Source of the DNA: Chinchilla lanigera
Taxonomy: Eukaryota > Chordata > Mammalia > Rodentia > Chinchillidae
Direction of reading: 5' to 3'
DNA: 64,000 nucleotides
NCBI RefSeq assembly: GCF_000276665.1
Contig: NW_004955426.1
Coordinates: 24,985,839-25,049,838 of the forward strand
Shown here: positions 34,263 to 46,924 of the stretch, in pieces
Layout: every line of letters starts with the position of its first letter
Position numbering within the stretch: the first letter of the stretch is position 1
Made by a program: the position numbers and the translations under genes
Notes under the pieces: model-generated
What the model was told of the DNA's origin: nothing
Database searches by the model: none
The model's input: the letters and a program-made list of their open reading frames with translations, nothing else

Positions 34263-34610
34263 CTTGGTTACTTTTCTCTCGTTGCTGGGACAAAATACCT
34301 GACACCCAAAGTTAAGGAAGCAAAGGTTTATTTAACTCAGTTTGTGGAGATTTCAATCCATACTAGTCTGGCCCCATGGCAGAGTGGCACATGGCAGAGG
34401 GCTACCATTCATGGCGGCAGAAGACAGCAACAGCAGCAAGAGCAAAAGGGGAGGAGTAGCAAGACCAAGCCTCTTTCCCTCTCTTACACTGTGTGCAAAC
34501 TACCCACCCCAGGGCAGTGTAGCACTCACACCCATAATCCCAGCATTGAACCATAAATCATGACCGTATGAGGCTTTGAGGGGACACCCAGACACAAACC
34601 ATAACAACAC
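34263..34610 (-). mobile_element. MaLR-type solo LTR, reverse, copy 2
   Basis: On the reverse strand it starts TGTTATGGTTTGTGTCTGGG and ends with an AATAAA block, gggtgtcaggtattttgtcc, and agtaac. It shares both ends with the copies at 20,697 and 57,446. I assign it to ERVL-MaLR by layout; the subfamily is unknown. Confidence 0.75.
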
Positions 34611-34810
34611 TTGACTCTCAAAATCTAAGTAATTATTCATGGGATATACCCAACTCGACATAAGATTTAATTTACTTTTCATTTCTATTTATGTATCTTA
34701 TTACTTTGCCCATACATGTATTATATAGTAAGAATTAATGTTAGCAATTTTTAGCTTGAGTTCAATATATTTTTCATAGTGTTCCTTCATTATATCCTTT
34801 TGAGTCTTTT

Positions 34811-35101
34811 TTTTTTTTGTGGTATTAGAGATTAAACCAGGGGCTGGGGACGTAGCTCAGCGGCATAGCTCCTGCCTGGCAAGTGAGAGGTCGTGAGTTC
34901 AATTCCCAGTACTGGAAGAAAAAAAAAGATTGAACCAGGTCCTTCACATTAGAGCTACATCTCTAGCCCTTTTGAATTTTTTATTTTGAGACAGGGTCTT
35001 GCTAAGTTGCTAAATTGCCCAGGCTGGACATGAACTTGTAATCCCTCTACCTCAGCCTCCCAGAATGCTTCAATTACAGGCATGCGCTACCACACTGGCT
35101 T
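34811..35101 (-). repeat. B4 SINE, reverse, split by an ID
   Basis: A T-run and 'gtggtattagagattaaacc' are interrupted by the ID, then 'acatctctagcccttttgaa', 'ttttgagacagggtcttgct' and 'caattacaggcatgcgctac' complete a reversed B4. Confidence 0.85.
34841..34926 (+). mobile_element. ID SINE nested in B4
   Basis: Body gggctggggacgtagctcag through gagttcaattcccagtactg and an A tail. A 12-base duplication agattaaaccag (34,829-34,840) against agattgaaccag (34,927-34,938) has one mismatch. It is more diverged than the ID copies at 25.9 and 30.0 kb. Confidence 0.92.
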
Positions 35102-37762
35102 GAATACAGTCTTTTTTTCTTTTTTTAACCATTCCAGTCTTTTAAGAGTCTAAACCTATGCAAAAATCACAAATTTAGACTTTTACAAGCAGAGTCTTAA
35201 AAATTAGATTTAAGTTGGGAAGAATAGCTTTCAATTCCTCTAAAACTGTACAATATTAATAGAACCACAAAAACAGAAAGAATAGTTGAAAAAATGGTTT
35301 TCTTGTTGAAAAACCTTTAAATATGAAATAACTTTATTTTTATTAGATGGTTGAAAGTACCTCTGTTGTCTCACCTGTAATATAGTATTTCTAGAAAGGG
35401 CAATGATTGCGAAACATACATGTCTCCTAGAGACTTCCCATTACCACAAGAAAACAGAATTTTATGGTATGTCCCATTGCCTCTCACTAATCTGTTAAAA
35501 AATAAATTCTTGAGTTCCTTTTTTTTCCCACCTCTGGTGAGACTTAAGTCTTCAGGTAAAAAGAGAAAAGAGGACAATGCTAAGTGACTGGGAAGGAGAA
35601 TGGCCTTTGGTTAAACTAATTTCTATCACTATGAGTATCATTTCATATTATTTGGCTTGAGTCCAATTATTTTCCCATGAAAATTCTTTGTTTATCATTT
35701 GTAAAAATTTGCCAAGCACCTTTTTTTGGAAATAAAAATAATCATAAGGATGGAAAAAAAATCTATCATTTACCAAAACCATTATTAGTAATGTTAAATT
35801 CAAGATTTATCACTGATTTAGCCTTAAAAAACTTTCAAAATGTGTTTTATTTTTAATTGTAAAAGACCAATAAAATCTCCTGAATTCAATTCTGGGTACA
35901 AAAAAAAAAAAAACAAAAAAAAACCATAAAGTCATAAATAACTTGTTCAACAACAAAAAAGTAATTTGGTAAGTCATATATAATTCACTCATTTACAAAG
36001 AAGTAATTTGGCATTGTTGTATTAAATTTGCAAATGCTTTTTATGAACTTGAGTTTTGTGAACTATCGCGTCTGTATAGTCCTCCTAAAAAACAGGATAA
36101 TTCTCAGAGTCAACTTTCACCTATTTAGCCTTTGCTACCAAAGGTCCAGACATGTTGAGAGATCCCCTTAATACCATTTATAGTAAACTTTACACAACAA
36201 ACACTTCATTCTCACAAACTTCTACCCTTTCCCACACTGCCCTCACTAAACCTAGTAACTGTTCAGTCTAACTATCACCATTACTCCCCGTATTCTACTT
36301 TCTTCCTTCCCTTATAATATCTTTAAGTGGGCTTATCTCTATCATGGTATTGTTACCAATTTATGAGAGGGTAAACTTTGTTTTACACAAATGCATACAA
36401 AAGACTTTATTCAACTAAATTAACTTGTGAAGGAACCAGTAATATGATCCAGTTAGTCTGAAGAGGAAATCAAAGAACAGACAACACAGGTAATCAGGAA
36501 TGCTGAGGTGAATTTGCTAATTTGGGGCAAAACCTGACAACTGGGTAAATCCAGTCATTCCACCAGACAACCATATGCATTGCTATGCTTTTATCTGCAA
36601 TTTACAGAGCTGAAAAATACAAAATGGCAGAGGCAATTGATGTGTTAAGGCAGAACTGAGAAGTGCTCCTTTTTCACCATTTTAAAGCTTTCCATAATTT
36701 CTGACAACTTATAGCCAAATTCCCACGGCAGAGTAAATCTACAAAAGAACTGATCACAAAAATGCGATGGCTGATTATGCCAAAAATGTTATGGGGCTCT
36801 GTGTCTGTTCAAGTAGTAATTTGAAAAGAAAAAAATCTATTTTTTCTTTTTATTAGAAAAAAGGTAGAAAATCAACATTCTTAAAGGAGAAAAGTAATTT
36901 TTTCTAAGGCAGAAAATATTCTCCAATGTGGATAAGGATGTAGATGCAAGCCATATGCTACACAAGGTTCAGAGTTAAACTCCTGATCATACACACAGCT
37001 CCGGGTGAGTCACTGAGTAAAGACAGTAAAGGTATTTGAGTCTTTCTTTTTGTTTTGGTACAGGGACTCACTCAGGAACCTACACTTGGAGATATTTTGA
37101 GGACACAAAAATTATTTCAAAGCCAGTAGTCTGGGGATTATTTCTTAAGTTTCACCAGTATCAAAGGTTTCCCCACTCAGGTTTCAAATTCAAGAGAATT
37201 ATCATCTCCTCTACCAGCTACAGTTCTATGCTACAATCAACACTGAAGATAGCAAAGCAATATATTATATAAATTATGCACATACATACACATACCCACA
37301 TAAAACCATATACATATATGTATACATTGTTTACATATCCAAGTATCAATATTCAGAAAAACTAAAACGAAAAATGATCATAAATATAATTTCACATTGT
37401 CTTAAACAAGTATATTCTTAACCAATATAAACAGATGTTCACATATATATACACGGCACACATGTGCATATTCACACGGTGGCACATACCATATCAGCTT
37501 CCTGATTCAGAGAATCAGAGGGCAAACCTAGGTTCTAGCTCTGGTCTGTTTCCACTGGTCTATTTTCAATCACCAAGTCAAGGGCTACCAAATCTTGTGA
37601 GAGTGAGCCAAGGCAAAATGAACAGGGACAGAAGACTAGCTTTGAAAAACTTCAGTGATGATGCAGGCTGCAAGTGGAGACAGCTGATGGCCTTCACCCC
37701 TCCCCTCTCTCAGCAATATGGGTCATGAATATGCCCCCGAGAAACATGGAAGAGCCTGGCCC

Positions 37763-38430
37763 TTACTTGTAGGGAGGCAGACCGAACAGCTCAGCTGCAG
37801 ATTCTGCAGGAACTCAGTACTACAGTGCCCTTGGTCATCAATTTGTGCCTCAGGTTTCATAAGAACACATGAAAACCTGCATCCCAGCTGCTAGGGCCCC
37901 CTCCACGCTGCTGAAAGCATCTTCAAAAACAAGGCACTGTGCCAGGAGTGGAGAGAGAGAGAACCGCTTGCAACAGGTGAGGAAGATGTCCAGGCTGATT
38001 TTCCACTCTGCCTTGGGATCGTCTCCCAACATGGTATGGCTGAACAAACTCAAGAACTCCTTGTGCCTGCTTGTCTTCAATTCAAAGGATGTGTCCCCTG
38101 AGCTGGCGGTCACTTAAAGGGGACTCTGTGTTTCCACAGGTAGTGGATCAGTTTTTTAACACCTGGCATAAGCGTAGCAGTGGAAAACAGTTCTGTAACT
38201 TCCTCTGGCTCCCTTCCACCAGCAACTATTTGGGCACGGGGACACTGTTGCATGAATGATGTCTATGATCTGAGCACTTCTAATGCCTTTTTGCCGATAA
38301 CCAGGGTCTTGACATCCCAGCTATATTTCTTTCCATAGTGACTGGGCATTTTTTAAAACACCACTAAATATAGCCATCGGGTGTCCACAAGCAGTCCATC
38401 CACATCAAAGATGGGTGGGGGACTGGCCAT
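37763..38430 (-). pseudogene. PUDP: Processed pseudogene of PUDP (HDHD1), pseudouridine-5'-phosphatase
   Basis: Reading the minus strand from an ATG at 38,430 gives MASPP, then IFDVDGLLVDT, the first HAD motif of PUDP with its catalytic Asp pair. Further on come SFELKTSRHKEFLSLFSH, LGDDP, CLVFEDAF and AALAAGMQV-like segments, and finally an end equivalent to FGLPPYK then TAA at 37,765-37,763. No introns are present. The frame is destroyed by several shifts and stops, for example a TAA near 38,115 just before TSFELKTSR. The original is a HAD-family phosphatase acting on pseudouridine monophosphate. It sits in a TTC33 intron in the same orientation. No A tail or target duplication is obvious, so it is fairly old. 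Confidence 0.9.
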
Positions 38431-38849
38431 AAGAGGGACACAGTGCTGTAATGGGGGCGGGGAAGACATATGCACACCGGCCGCCCTCCCATACCACAGA
38501 GGCACTCTTCCCAATGTGGTAAATTAAATGATTCAAAGAACAAAACCAAAAGTTGCTTATTGCTAAATACACCTTACAAAATGCCAATATTTTAAATTAA
38601 ATTTTTATTTTTTAGTTTTCATAATGTCTAATAAAAAATATACTTGCCCCAACATAACTGGTGTTTATAATCATAAAAAGATAATCAGTAACAGCTTGCA
38701 TCTGTATTTATACATTACCTTTAAGGATAATTTCCTATTTATTTTCAGTACAGATTTATGAAGTGGCTATTCACCCCTTGGCTTAGTTAATGAACAACAT
38801 GTCAGAATCAACTTAGTATTTCAGCATTACAATAATCCAACTTCCTTAC

Positions 38850-38981
38850 CAGGACTATCTCTCCTAATCCAAGCTGAGCACGTCCCAAAGTTTGCCAAGA
38901 CTCCCACGAATGTGGGTTTCGCTGGACAGCCATTTCTGCTGCATGTACTGCTGGGAACATTTCATGCAGAGACATCAGGAC
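38850..38981 (-). CDS. TTC33: TTC33 internal coding exon (about residues 102-145)
   Basis: 132 bases, 44 codons, phase 0 at both ends. The minus-strand acceptor ggtttatag precedes it and the donor gtaagg follows at 38,849. The peptide runs VLMSLHEMFPAVHAAEMAVQ and continues to LGRAQLGLGEIVL, with TPR-type spacing (W/L/G/A positions). It carries the second TPR and the start of the third. It matches human TTC33 with about two substitutions. Confidence 0.96.
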
Positions 38982-40347
38982 CTATAAACCAAAAAGAAAA
39001 GGAAAACTGTCGGTAATTTTAGGTAGACAGACAGACAGACAGCAAACTACTGATGAATAACCATATATAAACAAAGACTTTTCAATTTTCAAAATATATT
39101 AGTCTGGCAAACTTAACATTTTGGTGGTTTTTACCTCCTCTTTTGCCATTCAGGGTCAGGAATTTTAGTCCTCTTTTCATCTCAAAATAGCCAGAAAAAT
39201 ATAAACTGTTCCCTTTCCAGTTATTGAACTTTGTCCATCTGGTCAAAATCAAGGGGTCCTATTACGGTAGTGTAGTGTTATTTGATCTCCACTTTTATTT
39301 ATTTTACTTACAATGTAGTTTTTAGCAAACTCCAAGTCTTGCTGTCAAACTAGGTAAACTAACTTCAAAAAGTCATCCTGCACCTACTGAACAACTCTCT
39401 TCTATAAAAATTATTTAAACATTTTACAGACCTCCTTATAACTGGGCTTTTCAAATCATACAAACCAAAAAAAATCAAAAAGCTGAAATGCTCTCCACTT
39501 CAGTTCATGGGAAAGTGCTAGATTTTACCTATAATCATTGAGACCATTAACATTTTAGAACATTTTTGACAGAAACTCCCTATCAGGTCCCAAATTAAAC
39601 CCTTAATATGCTTTACTGTAAATCCTGCCTTAATACATACATATTTTAAAACTGAAATTTAAAGGAATTCAAATGAAGGTCCTCATAGCACTTGCTTCAG
39701 TGGACATCATTTTCTTTCCTGGATAAAGGATAAAAGTAAGATCAAAGCTAATAAAGAATGTATCTCAATCTCAGGTTGGAGAGCATCAACTGAAAAATAT
39801 TTGGTAGATGTGCAGATCATCAATGATTATCAGCCAAAAATATGTTTAATGTTCTGTTTGAGACTTTTAAGTCTCTCAGATAATCTACTTCAGATGAACT
39901 TTCCCAAAAAATACCAGAAATGCATTTTTAAATATAATGTTATTTTTTTAAGTTGCATCTATTCTACCTTCCATTGTCTAGGACAGTTTTGGAGAAATTT
40001 TATCAAGAATCCAAGCCATTCTTATCTTGAAGAAAAGTGAGCTACTGTTACTACAAAAAACTTCGAAGAAAAGCAGATGTTTTGCATTTACTTAAGAGAA
40101 CAATAGTGGCTTTTTAGAAGATATTCATCTGCTCATATCACAGGCTGAAATATAAGATAAGTCCATCGTGAGGTCAAATGAGTTTCTAATTCGGGGCATG
40201 AGGCAGAAGCATTAATAACATGGCAAAATTTTTCAAAATAAATTGTATTTCAAAAAGAAAATAGGAGAAAACATTATTTTGGCTCATTATTACTCACCAA
40301 ACATAGCATAATTTCATGATGAAAATAAAATTCTTCATAATTATTAC
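38982..40347 (-). other. TTC33: TTC33 intron between internal coding exons
   Basis: 1.37 kb intron, donor gtaata at 40,347 and acceptor tatag at 38,982 on the minus strand. No repeat or gene is recognised within it. Confidence 0.9.
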
Positions 40348-40429
40348 CTGTGATTTCATCTCATAGAGGGTAGCATCATTTGGCGTTAATTGTAGTGCTT
40401 CATCCCACTTCTGTATTGCCTCCTGATAT
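40348..40429 (-). CDS. TTC33: TTC33 internal coding exon (about residues 75-101)
   Basis: 82 bases: one base completing an Arg codon, then 27 codons reading YQEAIQKWDEALQLTPNDAT and on to LYEMKSQ. This is the helix pair of the first TPR. The minus-strand acceptor is aacaaccgcag and the donor gtaata. Because the exon starts in mid-codon, it requires an upstream exon ending in AG or CG. That exon, encoding about residues 1-74 with the start codon, was not found up to 64,000. Confidence 0.94.
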
Positions 40430-41159
40430 CTGCGGTTGTTAAAATTAAATAAAAGAAATCTTAGAAATGTTACTCCAAGATTTTGTTTTACTTATTGGGC
40501 TAGGAAATCCTTGCCAGAATTTCTCCCTCTCTCCCTCTCTCTGAGTTTGTGTGTGTGTGTCTGTCTCTGTCTCTCTCTCATTAGTTTCAATGTTAGCATA
40601 TATTCTCATTCATTTCAAATGTAGTATAAAGGACGTTTTTGAAAAATTTAAGATCAAGTTGCAACCCTGGGTCTTGCTACAGCAATCTAGCTGAGATGCC
40701 AGTTTAAGTCTCCAAGAAATTTTGTAAAGATTCATCAGATTCAGGTTTCTTTGTCTAAGAGGGAAGGGACTATATGTGTTTTTGCTTATCACTATTAGTA
40801 CCTGATAAAATTATAAGAAGTGGATGAAATAAATAAAAAAAAAATGATGGAGATGACTTCCACTACCACCTTTACATTGAAGTTTTCCCAATCAGGTCTC
40901 TTTTGCACTTCACTGACCTTAGCACAATCCCTACCAAATCTGCAGGAACACAGCAGTACCTTTTCTTTTAAAAAATAAAATACAATCTCCTCAAGTAATA
41001 GTGGTTAACACTGTTCATATTTCAACTTATTTGAGCACTTCAGCCAAGTGTCAAAATTGTGAACTAATGATAACATCTACATACTGTATCTATCATACCT
41101 TAGCAATCCTATCATGTATCATCTTCTCTTGAATCACTTATCTTCAAGACCCTTCATTA

Positions 41160-42620
41160 TGTTCTTGTGCATAATTTCTTAATAGAGTCAGCAACAGGCC
41201 ACATACATAACAGTAGTCTCATAAGATTATAATGGAACTAAAAATGCCTATCACCTAGTGATATCACTACAGTCCTAATGACAAAGCATAATTGATTACT
41301 CACATGTCTGTACTGATGCTGGTGTAAACAAACCCAGTCTACTTCCAGCCATATGAAAATACAGCACATGAAATTATGTACAGTACCTAGTATTAGATAA
41401 CAACTAGACCCCTGATTTAGGTATTCACTATACAATACTTTTTATTGTTACACTACACTCTGGGCACTTACAAAAGAAAACTTTACTGTAGAATATGTTG
41501 CATGCACCAGCAGCAACCATAGACAAGGATCATACTGAGTCTCGTGACTGCACCAAGAGCCCAAATCAAATGAATGACTTAAGTCCTCTAGCTTTGTATA
41601 AGTAGACTTGTGGTGCTGACACAATGAAACTGCCTAAGCAGGCAGTATGTATGTCTCGGGGCATGTCCACAATGTTAGAAGATGAATGTACGCAACAATC
41701 TAAATCAAACACAACAACCAAAATGTGGGCTGATCTGCAGAGACCATTACTGAAGCACAGAACAGGGAACTAAAGATAAAGGCAGAACTTGAGAGAAAAC
41801 ACAAAGTTAAAGTATATAATCTTCTTGGGTTTTTTTATTTATTTTTTTAAAGTACATAATCTTCTCTTTTCACCTTGCCATTGAGTTCCTTTACTAGTAA
41901 GTCACACAAATGGGCAATGTCATTTCCAAGGACTTACATTATCTTGACAAAGCACCAGGGGTACACAATAAGAGTGTGCCTTTGCAGTCATTATAGGTTG
42001 TGGCAAAGAACACAGTTATTTTGCAGCAGCAGGCTACTCGTACTATGAAGTTGAACATTTACCTCACAAAGGCCGGCAACCTTTGTTTTCATACTCATCA
42101 TTCCTGAATATGCAGAAATGGCTGTAAGAATTGTTGTCTACACCACCATTAATATCTTTTTCCTAGCAGAGACCCCTGCTGAGGAGGCATCTGCTCCAAC
42201 ACTACCTCCCAATGGCCTGAGTACAGTGTGACTATTTTACTCATTGTTACTCATTCTACCGCATTACTCACTTCATTTTTATGATGCACTACCACAATGC
42301 TGTGTATTTTTCCTAGCTCTGCCTTCATCAACATTGTCCTTATAAGTCACAAATCGAATCTCTAAGAGCTTTACTATCTAAAAAGTAATTTCCCATGAAG
42401 GATCCTACCAAAATAAGCATCTGCCTAGAGCCAGTGTCCCCAAGTGACAAGTAACAGAAGACAAGCAGTCACTGGCTGCTACTTTCAGCGCTTCCTTCCG
42501 TCTGAATCAGAGATTCCTTTGAGGAGTACCTGCATTATTCTGCTGTCCATGTAGTTGAGCACTTCTGTAAATTATCAGGCTATGTCCATTAGGCTGGTCT
42601 GTACAGGCACTCAATTCTAC
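41160..42620 (-). mobile_element. Probable Tigger-like DNA transposon remnants
   Basis: 'gtactgatgctggtgtaaac', 'cagcacatgaaattatgtac' and 'acaatactttttattgttac' resemble parts of TcMar-Tigger elements. No transposase frame survives. The assignment is tentative. Confidence 0.3.
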
Positions 42621-42982
42621 ACAATAATTCTGTGCTTAGGAGTTGGCTACATCACTATGTCTCAAGTCCTAGCTCCTGGTTACCGTCAGTGGGAACCTTA
42701 GGCTCATAGTTGTCTTTAGATAATTCACATGTTATTATTAGATAAGAACCCGATTCATACATTTCAAAGTATTTGAAGGTTGCCATTTAAGGTTCCTTGT
42801 CAAGTGCCACTAAAATTTGAGGTACCATAAATTATTTATGAACCCCAATTATTCTATTAAAATGCTGTAAACAGAATGCACTGACTAGGTGTTTCAGATC
42901 ACACTGCTTGCATTCCAGAGTCCCATTCTCACATTTTCCCTTTCCCAGCCCCCTCAGATAATGCAGCTTTCTTTAAGCAGAA

Positions 42983-43080
42983 GAGAGAGAGACAGAGACA
43001 GAGACAGAGACAGAGACAGAGACAGAGACAAAGAGAAAGAGAAAGAAAAAGAGAAAAAGAAAAAGAAAAAGAGAGACAGA
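42983..43080 (+). repeat. (GAGACA)n / (GAAAGA)n purine tract
   Basis: About 98 bases contain eight or so GAGACA hexamers followed by GAAAGA and AAAAAG units. The Arg-Asp repeat frame across it is an artefact. Confidence 0.95.
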
Positions 43081-44517
43081 GATCATAGAAAAAAGATTCA
43101 AGGACCTCACCAGGTACTCAAGTGAGAGTAAAGAAGAAAAGGAGCCTATAGAATAGGAATGAAAAAGTCTGAATTCTACTAATGAATTCTTGAAGGACAA
43201 ATACTACAGCTTTCAGGTAAGAGAGAAAGGTAAAGACAGGGAAGCAGAATTTGCACAGATTTCATAGATTTGTTATTCCTTCTCTCATCTATACATTTCT
43301 ATCTATTACGATAGCCTAAGATTACAAATCTATGATGGCAACCAGAACACACTGTGAGCCAATATTACACAATACTGAATTCAGTATTCTTAAACACTTA
43401 AGCTAGCTCTTCCTTATCTGAGTAAATGGTTGTTGTTTAATATAAAAATTATTCCTGGCTATCAAATTGAGAAGCAGCACAATACAAAAAGTGCAAATGT
43501 ACAAGTATACACATAAAAGATATACATAAGTTCATCACACAAATATGATAACCACAGTTAATACAGTTAACATAATTGACATTTTATTGTATATTCCAGT
43601 TTTAATATACTGTATATCTCATACACATACATGAAACATCTTCCCCACGTCTTCAAATTAATAAATGCTTCTCTCTGTAGCATCATCCTTAAAGGCTTAA
43701 CACTTTATTCAAATGCATGATTATAACAAAAGTTATTCAGTAGATCATCTCTTGTTAGACATTTAAAAATGTACTTTGGCCACTATAATTTCCTTTTAGA
43801 AGGAAGTGGACCATGAATAAATTACTGAAGAATAAAAATCATCTTGTCTATATTATTCCTCTTCAGATATTCTATTAACATGACCAGTCAGTTTTACAAG
43901 GAACATAATTTAGAGTTCTCAGTTGGCTCAGTTATTGGAATTTGCAATCTCTAAGCTAATCAAATATTCACATGCCACTAATATCCTTTAATCATAAGAT
44001 TATAACTAAAATATAAATCCTTTGAGAAAAAACCATTAGAATGAACTGAATTTTTTTGTATTAATAAAATGTTTCACAACATAAAAAAATAAAGTAAAAT
44101 AAAATAAAATACAAATCCTATTCAAGTCACCTCTCTAATAACTAGCCTACAGGTTTAACAATAAGCATTGGAATTTCAAAATTTTAGCTTTAGTCTGATA
44201 GAAAAGAAACCCCTTTGAAATACAAAGCATTATCTTCCATCTAGTTTTTAAAACATGCACATGCACACACTTAAATAAATCTTTATTGAAAATAACTTAT
44301 ACAAGTGTGTACACAATAACAAAATATTACTTTTAAAACCTTTGTGAGGAAAAATTAGAACTTTTTCCATTGACAATTTAGAAATAAAATTAATAAACCT
44401 CCACTCTAAAGACTATACAAATTACTAAACACTTCTAGAAACTGTTACAAAATACTGCAAAAAAACTGATCAGATTTAATAATTTAAAACTACTGATACT
44501 AATATGAGTAAATAAAT

Positions 44518-44833
44518 TGTGATGGTTACACTTGATTATCAACTTCAGTGGCTTAAGAGAAGCCTAAGAGTAAAGCACATTTCTAGGGTCTACGTGGGCC
44601 ACAGGGCTGTGATCGTGGGTACTACAGCTGGTCCTTGTCCACTTCCTTTGCTCTCTGCTTCCCAAGTGCCACGAGTTGAGCAGCTTTCCTCTACCATGCC
44701 CTTTGTCATGACTCTCCTGCCTATGAGCCAGTCAGCCATTATTGACTAAAACTTTAAAATTGTAAGCCAAAATAAACCCTTCCTCCTTTAGTTGTAGGGG
44801 TCAGGTATTTTATACAATGACAAAGACAAAACA
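44518..44833 (+). mobile_element. LTR-like element, probably ERVL-MaLR
   Basis: It starts tgtgatggttacacttgatt and ends with 'gccaaaataaacccttcctc' and 'gtaggggtcaggtattttat', the same AATAAA-containing end as the other MaLR-type LTRs here. The 5' part differs, so it is another subfamily. Confidence 0.5.
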
Positions 44834-44883
44834 CAAGCCTCAGTTCAAATGCTCTGTCTTAATAACTACCACAATTTAAAACT

Positions 44884-46140
44884 TTTTTTTTAATTTTTTT
44901 TTTTTATTTTAAAGAGTAAAAGAAAGATAACATAATAATAGGGGTGGCTTACCAAATTACAGACAAAGTGGTAGGAAATTATCAGTGGTTATTGTTTTAC
45001 ATTATTATTATCTACAAGATAGTTTCTCAGGAAAACAAATAGACAAATGATAGTGAGTTACAGACAAAAGAGGTAGGAGATTATCAATAGTTGTACTATA
45101 CTTAGGTATATTCAAAGTGGCTTCTAAAGAATATAAATAGAACTAACTATACATGAGTGACCTACTGAATAATCATTTAATAATTCTCATTGGTTGTTGT
45201 AGGAAACACATAATAATAAACATGCATCCATTTATGAAATAGGATAGGAACAATACAAACATTACAGAGTTATGGATAGATTAGTAGGAAAATATCAATG
45301 ACTGCTTAATACATGGTGGTATCTTCAAAGTGGTTTCTCAGGAAGACAGAGATACACAAGAAGGATCTAACAAGTAGTTACAGCCTAAGGGTTGTCAAAA
45401 ATCAAGTGAGTCGTCTGGGGCGAAAGCCATTTTTTGTAGCGTTTTCTCTCCAGCCTCCCATCGCATTGGGACCCCACAACCAGTTAGTGTCCTCTCCCCA
45501 ACTGTCAGCACAGGCAGAAGGAATCCTGCTGCAGACTTCTCCGGAGCTCCACCACAGCCTGTACTGTCAGGGGAAGAATGGCTTCCAGGGAGTCTCCACA
45601 TGTATTGTGCAAGGTCCTCCTGGTTTACAGCTTCCGAGCAGCTCTCGTGAACCCAGTCCACAGGACCTCTGACTCCATGGGCTTAGTCTGCATTCTCATG
45701 TTCTCTGAGTCCTTGTTCAGTAGCTGCCCCTCTGCTGGCTCTAGACCTTTCTGGTTCTCAATGGCAAGAGCAAGAGTGGCCCGTTGTATGGCATGTATTC
45801 CCAGGGATTGTTCAAAGTTTGAATGATTCACACACATCCGTGGGTGGGCAACTGCAGTCGGTGCATGGTGGGCCAATTGTGTCATTGTTTCTCTGTGTCA
45901 TGATAGATCTCAATTGAGCAGTGGCATGCAACAGCGCATGGCTCTCCATGTGCTGGGGGCCCTCCCTCCGGGGGCCTACGAGGCAGGAAGCTAACCAGCC
46001 AGAAGACCAGTGCTCCCTGCCCATGGCTCCCTGTGCGCTGGAAGCCCTCCTTCTGGGGGCCTACGAGGCAGGGAGTGAGCCGCTGGTCCGAAGACCGGCG
46101 CTCCCTGCCCGTGGCTCCCCGTGCACTAGGGGCCCTCCAT
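44884..46140 (-). mobile_element. Composite A-tailed retroposon, copy B, 1.26 kb
   Basis: The element is inserted in reverse: the T-run at 44,884 is its A tail, and its 5' end is at 46,140. An 11-base duplication aatttaaaact flanks it at 44,873-44,883 and 46,141-46,151. In element order it has a GC-rich tandem repeat (46,140-45,937), about 480 bases of unrecognised sequence with short broken frames, and then the 3' module (about 45,395-44,884). The module begins acaacccttaggctgtaact and is made of ~100-base imperfect units. The module is shared with copies A and C. No intact coding frame exists. Mobilisation by L1 machinery is inferred from the tail and duplications. Confidence 0.8.
45937..46140 (-). 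repeat. GC-rich tandem repeat, 85-88 bp unit, 2.4 copies
   Basis: Unit 1 is 45,937-46,021, unit 2 is 46,022-46,109 and a partial unit is 46,110-46,140. Shared blocks are catggct, gggggcctacgaggcagg, gaagacc and gctccctgcc. It forms the 5' end of composite copy B, the position of the VNTR-like part in SVA elements. Confidence 0.92.
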
Positions 46141-46306
46141 AATTTAAAACTCTTGTTAATTTACTTCTTTATTCCTTGTCTCTTTGTTGAGAATGTACAT
46201 GGATAACATGAGTTCCACTACAACAAAACAAGTTCATTGCTTTACCCTCATGCTCCTGGGCATATTGTAAGCACTCAATAAAAAAGCAATGAATTGGTAA
46301 GTAAAG
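46141..46306 (+). repeat. L2 3'-end remnant
   Basis: 'tgctcctgggcatattgtaa', 'gcactcaataaaaaagcaat' and 'gaattggtaagt' resemble the L2 3' end. Copy B is inserted at its left edge. Confidence 0.45.
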
Positions 46307-46333
46307 AGAAAAAAAACTGTATTTCCTTCTCAA

Positions 46334-46424
46334 GGGGCCAGGGATATAGCTCAGTGGCACAGTGCCTGCCTGGCAAGCATGAGGTCCTGAGTTTGATTTC
46401 CAGTACCCACCCCAAAAAAATACC
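46334..46424 (+). repeat. ID SINE, diverged
   Basis: 'ggggccagggatatagctca', 'gtggcacagtgcctgcctgg' and 'gagtttgatttccagtaccc', then an A-rich end. Confidence 0.9.
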
Positions 46425-46924
46425 TTGTCGAATTTTGTTGTGTGTTGGGGCTAAGATAGGGGGTAAAGAAAATACAGAAAGTGGGAATGAAAGGAGCATG
46501 ATCATGTTTTCAGGTAGCCCAAGGCAGCAGACTGGAAGTATGACATACAAGGTAACATGTGACATGGCTATCACTAACTAGTCCAACCACATTCCCTTCT
46601 GAGTGGCAGTAGACTACATTTCTCTCCCAGGCCACAGCTAACTGGGCCAAAGACAAGCATCTAACCACATTAGCTAATTCATTACCTTATTGGCTGTGTA
46701 TAATATTCATGCCTGGCTCAGCTGAGTCAACAATCAGGTTTCTCACTGTGGAACTGCAAAGTAGCACACTGAGGAGTGGAGATTTGGCTCTGAAGAGCTG
46801 AACAGAGAAGACTGGTAAATTTGGTAGCACGGGGGACTGTGATGTATCAGAGGCTTGGTAAGGGCAGAGCAGAGGAAGCCAAAAGGCAGCAAAATCTTCC
46901 AATGGTTCTTAATCTCACTCAGAA

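Larger units (their letters stand above)
33490..38849 (-). other. TTC33: TTC33 last intron
   Basis: 5.4 kb, with donor gtaagg at 38,849 and acceptor ccag at 33,491-33,490 (minus). It contains the MaLR LTR at 34.3 kb, the B4 with nested ID at 34.8-35.1 kb and the PUDP pseudogene. The remainder (33,500-34,260, 35,100-37,760) shows no gene. Confidence 0.9.

Noticed and set aside
42889..43200. Frames with Arg-Asp or Val-Ser repeats
   Set aside because: They are translations of the GAGACA repeat, not a protein.
45313..45885. Frames of 80-120 codons inside composite copy B as a possible gene
   Set aside because: They lie within an inserted retroposon, in both orientations, and are short and broken. 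A vague resemblance to a retroviral envelope segment was too weak to claim.
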